DNA of 64,000 nucleotides from Bagarius yarrelli (Eukaryota > Chordata > Actinopteri > Siluriformes > Sisoridae). Where the stretch lies: the NCBI GenBank assembly GCA_005784505.1, contig VCAZ01000032.1, positions 2,526,611 to 2,590,610 of the forward strand, in the 5' to 3' direction. Both the position numbers and the translations under genes were made by a program. The notes under the pieces were generated by a model. The model did no database searches. It saw nothing but the letters and a program-made list of their open reading frames with translations, and had not been told where the DNA came from. The first letter of the stretch is position 1, and each line of letters opens with the position of its first letter. Below, piece by piece: positions 23,217 through 33,768 of this stretch.

Positions 23217-23273
23217 TAACCTCAAAGTTTCAGGTGACCAAATCCAAAATTTATTAGCTGGTCTTTTTCCTTC

Positions 23274-23816
23274 TTGTCTCATTTCCTGCCTGTCTTATTT
23301 TCCTACAGTCTTATTTCCCCTCTGTCTTATTTTCTTCCTGTATTATTTCCCTTCTGTCTTATTTCCTTACAGTCTTATTTTCCGTCTGTCTTATTTTCCC
23401 TATGTCTTCTTTTCTTTTCTTTCTTATTTTCTTCCTGTCTCATTTCCCTTCTGTCTTTTTCCTTTAAATCTTATTTTCCTTTTGTTCTGTTTCCTTACAG
23501 TCTTATTTTCCCTCTGTCTTTTTTTCTTGTCTGTCTTATTTCCCTATGTTTATATTTTATTACCATCTTATTTTTTTACTGTCTTACTTTCTGTCTTATT
23601 TTCCCTCTTTCTTATTTCCTTCCTGCCTTATCTCCCTCCTGTCTTTTTCTTTCCTGTCTTATTTTTCCTCTGTCTTATTTTCTTTTCTGTCTAATTTTTT
23701 TTTCTTTTTTTTAAAATTTCCTAACAGTCTTATTTCCTTTTTGTCCTATTTCCTTCCTGTCTTATTTCCTTTCTGTTTTATTTCCTTCCCGTCTGATTTC
23801 CTTATTTCCTTCCGCA
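23274..23816. repeat. Roughly 16-bp TGTCTTATTTCC minisatellite
   Basis: About 30 degenerate units of CTGTCTTATTTCCCTT, with a recurring ACAGTCTTATTT variant. Frames on the plus strand read LISL/FPVLF-type repeats and are artefacts. An ordinary pyrimidine-rich tail continues to about 23920. Confidence 0.85.
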
Positions 23817-23919
23817 CCTACTTTTTTATTTCATTATGTTTTTGCTACTTTTTTATGTCTTTATGGCTCATGTATTTTTTCCCTCTCTTTCTTGTTCACT
23901 TTCCTTTTCCTTTCTATGC

Positions 23920-24555
23920 ATTAAAAAATGGACGATTGTGTAACCAGGAAATTGGACATTTAACATGCAGTATGTCTTGTTAAAGTTATCAGCTGTTCAC
24001 TGAAGAAGCGAAACTGTTCCTAAAGTCCTGCTCATGGTTTGAACCTGACATCATCTACAATCATCTCATGTCTTTCAGCTTGTCCATGTGGTTCATCCTT
24101 AATTATTATTATTTTTACTTAAATCTCCATTTCCTGATTTGTCACTGAGAAATAAACATCCCGGTTGCTTCTCTCTGGAATTTCGCCATAATATCTGAGA
24201 CGCATCGATTAGCCACCTTTGTGCTAATGTGTAGCGTGAAATGTACAACAGCACACACATCTCTAAATCAATCACACTCGTAATCGGTTAAGCTCCAGAT
24301 TCCAGTGGTTCAGCAGACATTTCTAAATTACAGTCAAGCAGATGAGGACGCATCTGGGTGACAGGACACCCGGTATGCCGCTCTGAAAGGTGTTAAGTTG
24401 TTATATGCGACTTACTGAAAGGAAACGATTCCCTCGACTTCCTTCTCTAGCCTCAGGCTCTGAATCCGGAGCACATACAAATCTCCAAGTATCACATTCT
24501 TATGTCTCCTGAGTGAAGTGCTAAGGATTGGGGATGACCTCATCTATCAAACTGT
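23920..24555. other. Unique-looking DNA
   Basis: No transposon or gene recognised between two minisatellites. GC content is slightly higher than in nearby spacers. Confidence 0.4.
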
Positions 24556-24879
24556 CATTCCTCCACCCTCTCTCTCTCGCTCTCTCTCTCTCTCTCACTT
24601 ACTCTCTCTTCCATTTTCACTTATTTATTCTGACTGCCAGTTGCCAGCAGAACTCCTTCTCTCTCTTTCGCTCTATCTGTCTGTCTCCACTGCTCTCTTT
24701 CACTGTCTGTCCTCTCTCTCCCTCTCTCTTTCTCGCTCTCTTTGTTTGTTCCTTCTTTCCCATTTATTCTGACTGCCAGTTGCTAGCAGAACTTCCTCCC
24801 CTCTCTTTCTCTCTTCCAATCCTTCTCATTTATTCTGACTGCCCATTGCCATCTGAACTCCTCCACATTCCTCTCTCTA

Positions 24880-24913
<34 letters not shown>

Positions 24914-25128
24914 GCTCTTTCTCTCTCTCCCTGTCTCTTGCTATTTCTCTCTCCCTCTCTCGCTCTCTCTCTATCTCTCTCTTCTATTGTCTCTCATTTA
25001 TTCTGACTGCCAGTTGCCAGTGGAACTCCTTCTGTCTCTCTTGGTCTGTCTGTCTCTATTGCTCTCATTCACTTTCTGTCTTCCTCTCTCTCCCTCTTTC
25101 ACTTTCTGTCTCTCTCTCTCTATCTGCT
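24556..25128. repeat. Compound CT array with a 45-bp embedded repeat
   Basis: CT-rich sequence punctuated by four copies of a conserved module containing CATTTATTCTGACTGCCAGT and TGCCAGCAGAACTCC, near 24623, 24760, 24827 and 24995. Between modules are (CT)n and (CTGT)n runs of variable length, so the whole behaves as a tandem array of module plus CT spacer. A 202-codon plus-strand frame across it is low complexity. Confidence 0.9.
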
Positions 25129-25841
25129 TATGCTGAGCGCACTGGGCGTGCATGTAACGATGTGGAGAGGTATTTTTGTGCTTTCTAACAATCTGATTTG
25201 ATAACTTTCAGAAACGGCACCGGGATGGTGTCTCTCCCAGTGGGACAAGTGTCCCCGGTGTCCACCTGGCATAGTATCAAAAAAATGTTGAAAAAAATCG
25301 AAGAAATTGAAACCATCTAGAAACCTGTCATTCACTTCTCACACACAAACACACAAAGCTTCGACACACACTCTTTCTCTCTCTACACCCACACACACAC
25401 GGGTTATTAAGGGAATAGATTTAAAATGTTTAAACTGATAACATGATACAGCGCTTTAGGACTAAACTGTTTGGGGAATTTAGTGCAGATTCTTCTGGTC
25501 CTTTGTTAAATGAGATTCTGATTCGCTGCAGGGTCTCAATCCGATCCTGAAACACAGAGTCTACAGTGAAGTACAGGAAGCTGAACGCCGGATTGGGACG
25601 CGACCGTGCCAAGTCCAGCAGCAGCTCCTGACAGATTAATGTCTGCTTTATTCCCTGCAGTCCTTCCTACATCCCCCTGATTAAAAGCTGTTCCATTTCA
25701 CTTACCGCTCACCTCACCTGCTCCACACACACACACACACACACCAACTACAAATCATATTCAGTCCGTTAAACACCAGAATCCATCGCAAAGGTAATTA
25801 GTTTATATGGATTAAAGAAGGGACTGATGAAAGAAACAGCA

Positions 25842-25874
<33 letters not shown>

Positions 25875-26735
25875 GCTTATTGATTAAATTAAACTTGTCC
25901 ACACAACCATAAACACATACTACACACACACAAACACACTCACTTCATACACTAACTACACACCCAGGTGCACGGGTGACATGGAAGTAGATTTTCAAAC
26001 CATTCCAACCAGGGGAAAAAAAACAACTAGGGGAATCCTGTCCCGTCCCAATCATGTGATTGATCATGTGATCTGCAGAATTTCTAAAAAATGTTGGACT
26101 CTTCTCTTATATTGTTGTTATATCGTTAAGGTTGACATACCAACTTGCTCTGTCGTATTTAATTAAAACCCTCAGTATGTGGCAAACGACTTTCTCCTCC
26201 CCTTCTGTAGTTTGAGACACATACCTTTGTCTCAGACGCAAAAATGGCGGAAAAAAAAGGAACTTCCAACTTTGTATTTGTTGAATTTTTAGCGATTTAT
26301 TTTAGAATGTGTTTTATATAGTAATATATTCTGATCTATTGTATCGTAACCGATGCATCGTTATGTATATTGTATCGTGAGAAACGTAGCTTGTTACTGA
26401 AAAAGTTTCACAATACAGAAAATTCCTTAGCTACAGCCACCTTGAACCACATTCTTCAATCCAGAACCCCAGTGCTGAAGGACAGCGACAATTTGGCACC
26501 ATTGTTTTGCTTAGTAGCGATGTATGTGGGGTATGAAGGGGCGAGGGACAACCATTCATGTGCACCGGTTCTCTTCACCATCAGTCTACATGTTTACAGA
26601 TCTCTGGGCATCGTCTCAACACTGGTCTGAACTCACTGCTGCACCTACTGCAACTCTATGTTTCAATTTATCCTCTCACGTTTGGTTCTGAGGTTTGGAC
26701 TATTAACAAAAGAGTTTTTCACTCTTCTTTTTAAA
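25129..26735. other. Mostly unique DNA with CA runs
   Basis: CA runs at about 25722-25744 and 25842-25873. At about 26215-26265 a GACGCAAAAATGGCGG motif resembles a word at 52108-52118 in a MITE-like segment. Frames of 60-86 codons are present but unrecognised. No gene called. Confidence 0.4.
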
Positions 26736-26737
26736 CT

Positions 26738-26976
26738 TGAACTCAAACTATGGCACACACACATTAGTGTATCTTCCTCGAATTGTTCCACAAAGTTTGA
26801 AGCACTCAGGTGTCCTGAATGTCTTTGTATGTTGTAGCATTCCATTATTCCTTCACTGAAACGAAAAAAATCAAATACTTCCAGAGTGACAATGTCCCTG
26901 GGCACAAAACCCCTGATTTTCATGAAGACATGCCGTGTTCTGGATATCCTCAAATCTGAATGACACCTTTGCAAGT
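26738..26976 (+). pseudogene. Tc1/mariner transposase relic, central part
   Basis: The stretch contains TTGTTCCACAAAGTTTGAAG and ATGTCTTTGTATGTTGTAGC, then a decayed form of the segment that in fish Tc1 elements encodes CFQHDNAPVHK and the following residues (here GAGTGACAATGTCCCTGGGC and TTTTCATGAAGACATGC). Stops and substitutions break it. The same region is better preserved at 46765-47140. Confidence 0.65.
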
Positions 26977-27204
26977 CCTAAAGAGTTTCCTAATGCTGTG
27001 TGCCGTATGATCAGACGTTCAGGAAATGGTTTGTGGGTGCAACATCTGAGGCTGATTATTAGTTATAAACAACCCTAACGCAGGTCATATAAGGCAGAGC
27101 TGTCTGGGATTGATCACACTTCACCATATCGTGAGCTGTGAGCCATATCGGTGAGGTGGTGCAGATGTTTGGCTTGACAAATGACAGAACCGGTTGTAGA
27201 TAAC

Positions 27205-27583
27205 TGGGCTCCATCCAAAATCACAAAACTTCTTAGGTATGTACTATATTTAAACTAGTATGTACTTCCCAAACCCTGTACTATATAGTATGGTTATGGG
27301 TAGTATGAATGAAATTCGGACGTACTACATCTGCCATGTTGATATTGACAAGTGACCTACAATGGCAGACTAGCGTAAATTTAAATTTGGATATTATCTA
27401 ACTTGATTAATGTTAAACGATTAAACCACCTTGACATTTCCGCTACTTCGACATATGACAAGACGTCTTTTTGGTGGCTCTATGGGATAGTAAAAAATAG
27501 TAGGTCATCCAGGAAATAACAATTACTCAGACATACTACCACACATACGCTCCATATGGTAGGGAAGATTTCGGAAGGAGCCC
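27205..27583. mobile_element. MITE with terminal inverted repeats
   Basis: The left end GGGCTCCATCCAAAATC pairs with the right end read in reverse, GGGCTCCTTCCGAAATC (2 mismatches in 17). The inside is rich in TAGTATG/CATACTA words (AGTATGTACTTCCC, CATACTACCACACATACG). About 380 bp with no coding capacity. Related TACTACATACT words occur at about 44475-44530 and 52030-52310. The superfamily cannot be fixed because the target-site duplication is unclear. Confidence 0.7.
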
Positions 27584-27839
27584 TGGATTAGAATACAAAC
27601 ATGGATGTGTCAATAAATGCATTGAAGATGAAAGCCCCAAAGATTTTTCGGTCTTCCCTGAAGCCTGTGTTTAATAAAGTCTCTCTCCAAGACAACAAGG
27701 ATCCAACATAAACATACGCTTCGAAGACCTTTCTGTAAACAGATATAACTCAACGCTTGTCATTTTAGGACGTTTGTTATAGCCCTACAAAAAGAATCTC
27801 TACCACAGCAGAAAATGTAACCATTACCTTATAATTTTC

Positions 27840-28290
27840 ATTTTTTTCCTCAGTTCTTGCCAAACGCATGTGGTTCGATTTATCCCGGCTCGGTCACTAT
27901 CCCCTGACAGTGTTAGCGAGCATAGATCAACCAGCTTTTAGCGAAGAGGAACCATTTCCTCTTCCGTGTCCCAAACTGGCTGACCACAGATCAGGGATAA
28001 TTACAGATTCTTGCCCTTTTCCAGAGACAAAATCAACCCGAACTTGCTAAGGAAAAAAAAACAACCCCGCTGGATGTCGCTGTGGCTGAATTCTGGCATG
28101 TTCGTTTGCTATCTGATATTATTTTAATATCCTCTGACTCAGATTTCATCACCGATGCTATGTTTTATGTTTCAACCCCATTGATCAAGCAGGGCTCATT
28201 AATATTAATGTCCTTTCGCACTAGCGGTTTCATCATACTTCATCATGGTTGGCTGGCTTTCTAATTAAAAGTTATAATGCATTCATAAAG
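27840..28290. other. Possible conserved noncoding segment
   Basis: Balanced, repeat-free sequence with a good plus-strand acceptor-like TTTTTTCCTCAG at 27843-27854 followed by 65 open codons, then an AT-rich part with GGCTCATTAATATTAATG. There is no matching donor or recognisable protein, so I read it as unique DNA that may be conserved, not as an exon. Confidence 0.3.
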
Positions 28291-28770
28291 AACAGACCTG
28301 CCACATCCTCCACTAAAGCTGAGTGAGATTTCGCAACAGTGTTTGCCAAGGGATGACTTAAGTAATAAAATTAAAGTTAAAAACAAAAAACATCCAGGAA
28401 GTAGTGCGTAACTCAACAAGGTCGGTATCTGGTGTGCAACCTCTTGCTTTTTAATGTGTGTGTGTAGTCTTGGGTACATTTTGTGCAAAAAAATGGCCAG
28501 TTTTCTACAGACTACAGAGTCGAATGCAAATGCAAAACAATTTATTAGCATAATAAATCACACAAAAAACCAACGATAGAGGTAAAGTAGGGCGTAAAGT
28601 CGGGAATATCTACGGCGTGTGACTTTAGCAATGGTTCTGGTAACACCCAAATAACATTGTATGAGTGAATTGCATGCAATTGAAAAGCAAAGCTCAGAAT
28701 TTAGGCACTAACACCATATGGTCCGATACCAGAGCTTCACCTCAACTGCTCATGTTTTACGCTCAAATAA

Positions 28771-28940
28771 CTGCCCTTATTTGAGCCACCACCGCCACCA
28801 TTTAAGCCACGACTGCCCCTATTTAAGCCACTACTGCACCTAAATTAGCCACCACTGCCCTTATTTGAGCCACCACTGCCACCATTTAAGCCACTACTGC
28901 CCCCATTTAAGCTACTACTGGCCCTATTTAAGCCACTACA
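28771..28940. repeat. 21-bp minisatellite
   Basis: About 7-8 units with TATTTAAGCCACTACTGCCCC, alternating TTGAGCCACCACTGCC and TTTAAGCCACTACTG types, so it has a mild two-unit higher order. Confidence 0.85.
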
Positions 28941-29505
28941 AATTTTTCTCCTAAATGAACTATTTTCCAGTGCTGAAATCTTTAAAGTAAGTAAAAAATT
29001 ATGCTTCATCTACATAACATGATCTCTGAATCTTTTTTTACTTCAACAGAGAAAAGTTTATTTATTTATTTTTTTTGCCCCAGCCTTAACATGTGTTGAC
29101 CTTTTGTCTCTTCGGCCACATTCAAGTCTATTTTTAATCCAAACTGAAAGGATAAAAAAAACCCCAGCGAACACATCCATGTATCTCATACAGGAGAGCC
29201 GTGACAAGACCCCTAATGACTACAGATGATCTAATTTATCAAACTCCCGATTTTCCATTCCACGCTCTCTTCCCCCTCGGTAATGTTCTATAATGGGACT
29301 CATCTCTCAACAAAAAAAAGGGGGGGGCAAGACAACGCTATCTCCATCACTGCGAGACATAAAGTCCAGGTGGTTGCGGTGTTAAATGAACCAGTGTGAA
29401 TAAGAAAGTCAGGAGAAGAGAAAGGAAAGAAAAGCCCTGGTTGTGGTTCTGTATCATAAAGGCTAACAATATTTAGGCTCAGGCGCTTATGGAGTGAGAT
29501 TAATA
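28941..29505. other. Unique-looking DNA
   Basis: No gene or mobile element recognised. A GGGGGGG run lies at about 29321. Confidence 0.4.
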
Positions 29506-29506
29506 T

Positions 29507-29509
<3 letters not shown>

Positions 29510-29544
<35 letters not shown>

Positions 29545-29831
29545 TGTGTCCCGATCATTGCTTGGCCTCATATCAGCTCCCCATCTGTTTGACAGACTGA
29601 AAGTGAGGCACAGGTAGGCTACATGTTTTTAGCTTTTAGCTTGCTAAGGTAATTATATCGCTGTCTGGATGTGTCCCGAATGCACAAGTCTCCTCCCTGC
29701 TAATAATATTTTAGACCCAAACAGGAGGTTAACTGACTGGGCTGAGTGAGTATGTCAGCTTTGTGTCCCATCTGCTACAGCTGTGGCTGAATACACTAAT
29801 GTGAGAGGAAAGCAGAATAAAAGAGAAAGAT

Positions 29832-29867
<36 letters not shown>
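29510..29867. repeat. (CA)n and (GA)n microsatellites
   Basis: CA run at 29510-29541 and GA run at about 29834-29867, with about 290 bp of unique DNA between them. Confidence 0.9.
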
Positions 29868-29869
<2 letters not shown>

Positions 29870-29875
29870 ACATAC

Positions 29876-29947
29876 CCGTAGCAGCTTCTACCATAGTCAT
29901 TGATAAACTTGGCACAATGAAAGTTGATCACATTACCCGGTACCACC
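29876..29947 (-). other. Exon-like segment, 72 nt
   Basis: On the minus strand, TTGCTTCTTAAAG could act as an acceptor and CTACGG is followed by GTATGT as a donor. One frame between them is open and reads VVPGNVINFHCAKFINDYG and then RSCYG, which looks protein-like (balanced residues, two Cys). The pyrimidine tract is modest and a GA repeat begins just inside the donor side. I do not recognise the family. It could be chance. Confidence 0.25.
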
Positions 29948-30104
29948 CTTTAAGAAGCAACATATAGATTATAGTATAGTAATACAAAAGGTTTGTGGTT
30001 CTCACACCATATATTTAAATTCTGCTCTTTCTTGCAAACACAAACCAACTTGCCACAGTCACATGATTAGGTAGCATGGTGACATGGATTTAACACCCTA
30101 GAGG

Positions 30105-30412
30105 CCACAACCTGCTCCAACCAACAACTTGACACCACAACCTTTAACATGTCACAACCTGCTCCAACCAACATGTCACAACCTGCTCCAACCAACAACT
30201 TCACCCCACAACCTTTAACATACTACATGTCACAACCTTCTACATCATGTACAACCTGCTCCAACCAAGAACTTTACGCCTCAACTTTTAACAATCATGT
30301 CCCAAGCTACTCCAACCAACATATTCACGTTACAACCTTTAACAAACAACATGTCACCACATCAGTCCCAACCAACAACTTTACGCCATTGTGTCTTAAC
30401 CTGCCGCAACAA
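30105..30412. repeat. 24/48-bp minisatellite
   Basis: Units with CACAACCTGCTCCAACCAAC, alternating with TTCACCCCACAACCTTTAAC, giving a roughly 24-bp subunit and 48-bp higher unit. A 101-codon plus-strand frame (MSQPAPTN repeats) is kept open by the period of 24 but has no supporting context. Confidence 0.85.
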
Positions 30413-30945
30413 ATTTCAGGATGGCGCAAACAAGTTGAAAAATCAAACTGGTAGTAATGCAGGACAGTAACAAAGGTCGTAGCTAGAAAATTGGAGCCCC
30501 TGAGAAAATATTGATGTGAACCCCTTTCCCCCTTTGCCCTATATCATATATTATTATCGTATGATATATTTAATCAAATAGGGGTTTCTTACAAAATATG
30601 TTTTTTCCATCAGTCTGATATAATTTAGAAATCGAAAAGTAAACTTTCAGAAATTAATAAGAATGCAGTTATATATAATAAAAAAAAACATAAAAATTAC
30701 CCATTGTCCTAATTTTTAATATTCTGGTACTTCATAACATATTTTAGGTCCATGGAGAAAAATGCCCAGTAGCGAAAACACTATTTTCCCCATTTTTTCG
30801 TATATTATACGTATAAAAACATATATCTATTAAAATATTTGCATTTTCTTTATTTGTAACCTGTTTTATCCTTGTTTACCTGATTTAAGCATTTATTTGG
30901 CAGACACTTAAATAATAAAAATGTTTGTTTGATAAAAACAGAAGT
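30413..30945. other. AT-rich DNA, possible decayed elements
   Basis: Low-complexity AT-rich stretches with no recognisable coding. No element boundary could be drawn. Confidence 0.35.
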
Positions 30946-30949
30946 AAAA

Positions 30950-31062
30950 CAATATATGTTTATCGGTTTTGCATATCGGTTATCGCTCACATCAATATGC
31001 AAATTATCGGAATCAGTATCGTTTTTTTTTTTTTTTTTATAAAATCGGTCGATCCCTAAATA
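30950..31062 (-). mobile_element. CGATAT-rich element end
   Basis: TATCGGTTTTGCATATCGGT, a T-run, then ATCGGTCGATCCCTA. It reads in reverse as TAGGGATCGACCGAT, the terminus of a widespread fish repeat with internal TATCGGC-type words. A forward relative lies at 46211-46310. Confidence 0.55.
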
Positions 31063-32085
31063 TCTACAAACAGGCAGATTAAAAATGAGCTCCTCATCTC
31101 CAACAGAGGCAGGATTACATATCGGGCTAATAAACGTATGGTTCCGAGACCACTAAGACCCTGCGATAGTTTATGGCAGCTGTTTAAGGGGGGCTAAATA
31201 TTAACAAAAAACCCGACACTGTTATAGCGTGGTCCACACATCAATCTCCCGTACCAACAGGACCGAAACACTGCACTTAATTTCCATTGTCCAGACGGCA
31301 AACCACTAGTTGACATTTCTAAAAGCCCTTAAATGTTGGAATTGTCTCTGAAGTGTCTTTTGGCAGTTGTGTTCATTTATACCATCAGACAAAAAAAAAA
31401 CGACCTTGTCCATTATCAATGTAAAAATAAACCCCCACCACATTAAAGCTTCATGCAGAGTTCAGTAGCCAGTTAAAGCTACTGAACTCTGCATGAACTT
31501 GCCTCAGTTTCTTTGTTGCTAATCAAGATACTAATTTTCGCCACACTGAGATCGGGTGGTTAATTGATCAATTGTTTAATTGAGGCCGGTCTCTCCGGAG
31601 AACCGCACAGCGGTGAAATAATGATTTGACACACAAAGAATATCACTCAAGAACAGGGACTCTATTAAGCAGCACTAATTCCATTTCTATGTGGGAACTA
31701 GCTTAGGAGCTCAAGATACTATTTTCCAATTTTCCAGAAAGGATTTATGATCAACACACCCTACAACGTTTAAGAACTTGCCATAAGTACACATAAAAAG
31801 GTTTTTATCACCGTCTTTATATGACACCTTTGGGCCAGATTGTAGTTAAGGTCAATGTAGCTATTGATCAGTCATTGTTATAACAGCAATTTAACCACTC
31901 GGACTCTCTAAATCCCTGATTATATCTGATCTATCTGATATTTCTATTAGTAAAAATCCATTTCATGATCATTACAAATTAAAGGTTAAATATGTCTGAC
32001 TGGTAACTGTTTAACCTGTACAACTGTTGAACTAATCATCTTGGCTTGTCGAGGTGTGTTAAATATATTCTTTATTTAAAAAAAA
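31063..32085. other. Unique DNA with a perfect hairpin and AATT-rich motif
   Basis: Mostly single-copy in appearance. It includes the hairpin at 31450-31497 and a homeodomain-like cluster GGTTAATTGATCAATTG followed by TTTAATTGAG at 31558-31585. No open frame of interest. Confidence 0.4.
31450..31497. repeat. Perfect 20-bp inverted repeat with 8-nt loop
   Basis: TTCATGCAGAGTTCAGTAGC at 31450-31469 is followed by the loop CAGTTAAA and then its exact reverse complement at 31478-31497. The stem has no mismatch. It could be a recently made palindrome, a foldback scrap or an RNA hairpin. The stem is shorter than typical vertebrate pre-miRNAs. Confidence 0.9.
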
Positions 32086-32090
32086 AATTA

Positions 32091-32340
32091 TTTATGTCTA
32101 ATGGTTTTTTTTAAAGCAAATAAAAAATTCTCACAAAAATGTTAGGGACCATCACTATAATATCCCTGAAAAACAAAAATGTAAAATCTTTGATGCTATA
32201 AATCTAGTTGAAAAATATGTCAAGTGAATTCAGGCATTTACTATGTCAAAAACTTTTCTCTTTTTTAGAATTTAGTGACGGTTCCTAACATTTCAGTAAG
32301 GTAATTCGGAGATGACTTGCTATTACACAAAACATTCTAT
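32091..32340. mobile_element. Small MITE, copy A
   Basis: It starts with TTTATGTCTAATG and carries the inner inverted repeat ATGTTAGGGACCATCAC (32139-32155) paired with GTGACGGTTCCTAACATT (32275-32292). The right outer end is diverged. It is the older partner of copy B, about 100 bp further right. Confidence 0.65.
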
Positions 32341-32441
32341 CCTAAAATCCTGTCCAACTTAAATGGCATATAATCGTCTTGCCTATGTGTGTTATAATTT
32401 TTTTTTACCCTTTGTTCAAGGCAAAATGGTGCAAAATTTAA

Positions 32442-32666
32442 TTTATGTCTAATGTGTCTTTGGGGCCAGTAAAAGAAATTGTAAATGTTAGGGACCATCA
32501 CTATAATATTCCCAAAAATGTAAAACCAATGAGGTACCAAGGGCCATAATTCAGTAGAATATGGTTGTCAAAGATTTTCCTTTTAATTTTTTTTTTTTAG
32601 AATTTATTGATGGTCCCTAACATTTCAATGAGAAAATGTATAAAAAAAGGGAACATTAGACACAAA
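32442..32666. mobile_element. Small MITE, copy B with outer and inner inverted repeats
   Basis: The outer ends TTTATGTCTAATGT and ACATTAGACACAAA are inverted repeats, as are the inner ATGTTAGGGACCATCA and TGATGGTCCCTAACAT. About 225 bp, no coding. The two-tier inverted repeat and presence of a second copy make it a foldback MITE. Confidence 0.75.
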
Positions 32667-32679
32667 TCTTATAAGTTAA

Positions 32680-33000
32680 TCATCCATCCAGCCATCCATC
32701 CATCCATCCAGCCATCGTCTATAACCGCTTATACATTTACATTATTTGGCAGACCCCCCCATCCAGAGCGACTTACATGTATCTCATTTATACAGCTGAG
32801 CAATTAAGGGTCTAAGGGCCTTGCTCCAGGGTCCAGCAGTAGCAACTTGGTGGTGCTGGGAATCAAACCCTGATCTTCCAGTTGGCAGTCAAAACGCCTT
32901 AACCACTGCACCACCACTTCCCCTAATCACGTTTACCTAATCACGGTCACAGGGATCTGCTGGAGTCTATCCTGGCTGTCATTTGGGCAGGACTAATCAA
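32680..33000 (-). mobile_element. Long dispersed repeat, split by a SINE
   Basis: Left part: CCATCCATCC microsatellite then CGTCTATAACCGCTTA. Right part: CCTAATCACGGTCACAGGG then TCTGCTGGAGTCTATCC. These are adjacent in the minus-strand copy at 48722-49077 (CTGCTTGTTCCTAATTAGGG, TCACAGGGAGCTGCTGGAG). The intervening 190 bp is a SINE, so the SINE inserted into this element. Confidence 0.75.
32732..32923 (-). mobile_element. tRNA-derived SINE, minus strand, nested
   Basis: Near full length in reverse: TACATTTACATTATTTGGCA, AGAGCGACTTACATGTATCT, GGGTCTAAGGGCCTTGCTCC, then the head ending CCTTAACCACTGCACCACCA. It lies inside the dispersed repeat at 32680-33000. Confidence 0.85.
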
Positions 33001-33605
33001 GAAAAATGATCAAATTTATCCTCCATGACTCTCGGTTTAGATGTTTTTCTTTTAGAGCCTGCAAACACTAACAATAAAAAGAGCAGAACTGGTAATTAAA
33101 TATTGATTGTCATTAATCAGGAGAGGGACAGAGACGGATTTAACGCCAAGATTTTTTAGATTTTCCCCAGGATGTACCGGATCGTAAATGCTATGCGAGA
33201 CTGTACCCTGAGCTAGCGCGGTATGCTAAAGCAGTAAATCATTAGCGCTTGTCTTTGTGATGAATAGTTTTGTGTTGAGGGTCAGGGACAGGGCATGAAT
33301 CTGATGTGAATAAAACTGTGCCAAGACACTAAAGGTTCACTGCAGCTTATGGTGTCTAGACTAAACGTAACCAACTTGCTGAACTTGAAACAAGTAACAG
33401 TGCATTTTGAGAAAGAGTGCCTAAAAAAAGAATCGAAGAATCTGTGTATCTACAAATAAAAAACACACATAAAGAAAAATCTATTTATATTTTGAAATTA
33501 TATTTTAAAAACTGTCTTTTAAACCAGACAAGTTATTTTAATTGTAAGTTTAGGGGTCATATCATCGTGTCCATCGTCTTTTAATTTTGGTCTGTTGATT
33601 ATTGA
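33001..33605. other. Unique-looking DNA
   Basis: No repeats or genes recognised. Confidence 0.4.
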
Positions 33606-33607
33606 TA

Positions 33608-33768
33608 GGGGAAGTAGTAGTTCAGTGGTTAAGGTGTTGGACTGCTAATTGGAAGATCTGGGTTCGATTCCCAACACTACCAAGTTGCCTCTGCTGGGCC
33701 CCCAAGCAAGGTCCTTAACCCCTAATTGCTCAGTTGTATAAAAGGGGTAAATGTAAGTTGCTCTGGTT
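33608..33768 (+). mobile_element. tRNA-derived SINE
   Basis: One of the best heads: GTTCAGTGGTTAAGGTGTTG and the canonical B box GGTTCGATTCC at about 33660-33670. Core GCTGGGCCCCCAAGCAAGG and TAATTGCTCAGTTGTATAAA follow. It ends at GTTGCTCTGG, lacking the ATGTAA tail. Confidence 0.9.

Noticed and set aside
23274..23983. Hydrophobic frames of about 145 codons that look like membrane segments
   Set aside because: Generated by the 16-bp TGTCTTATTTCC minisatellite.
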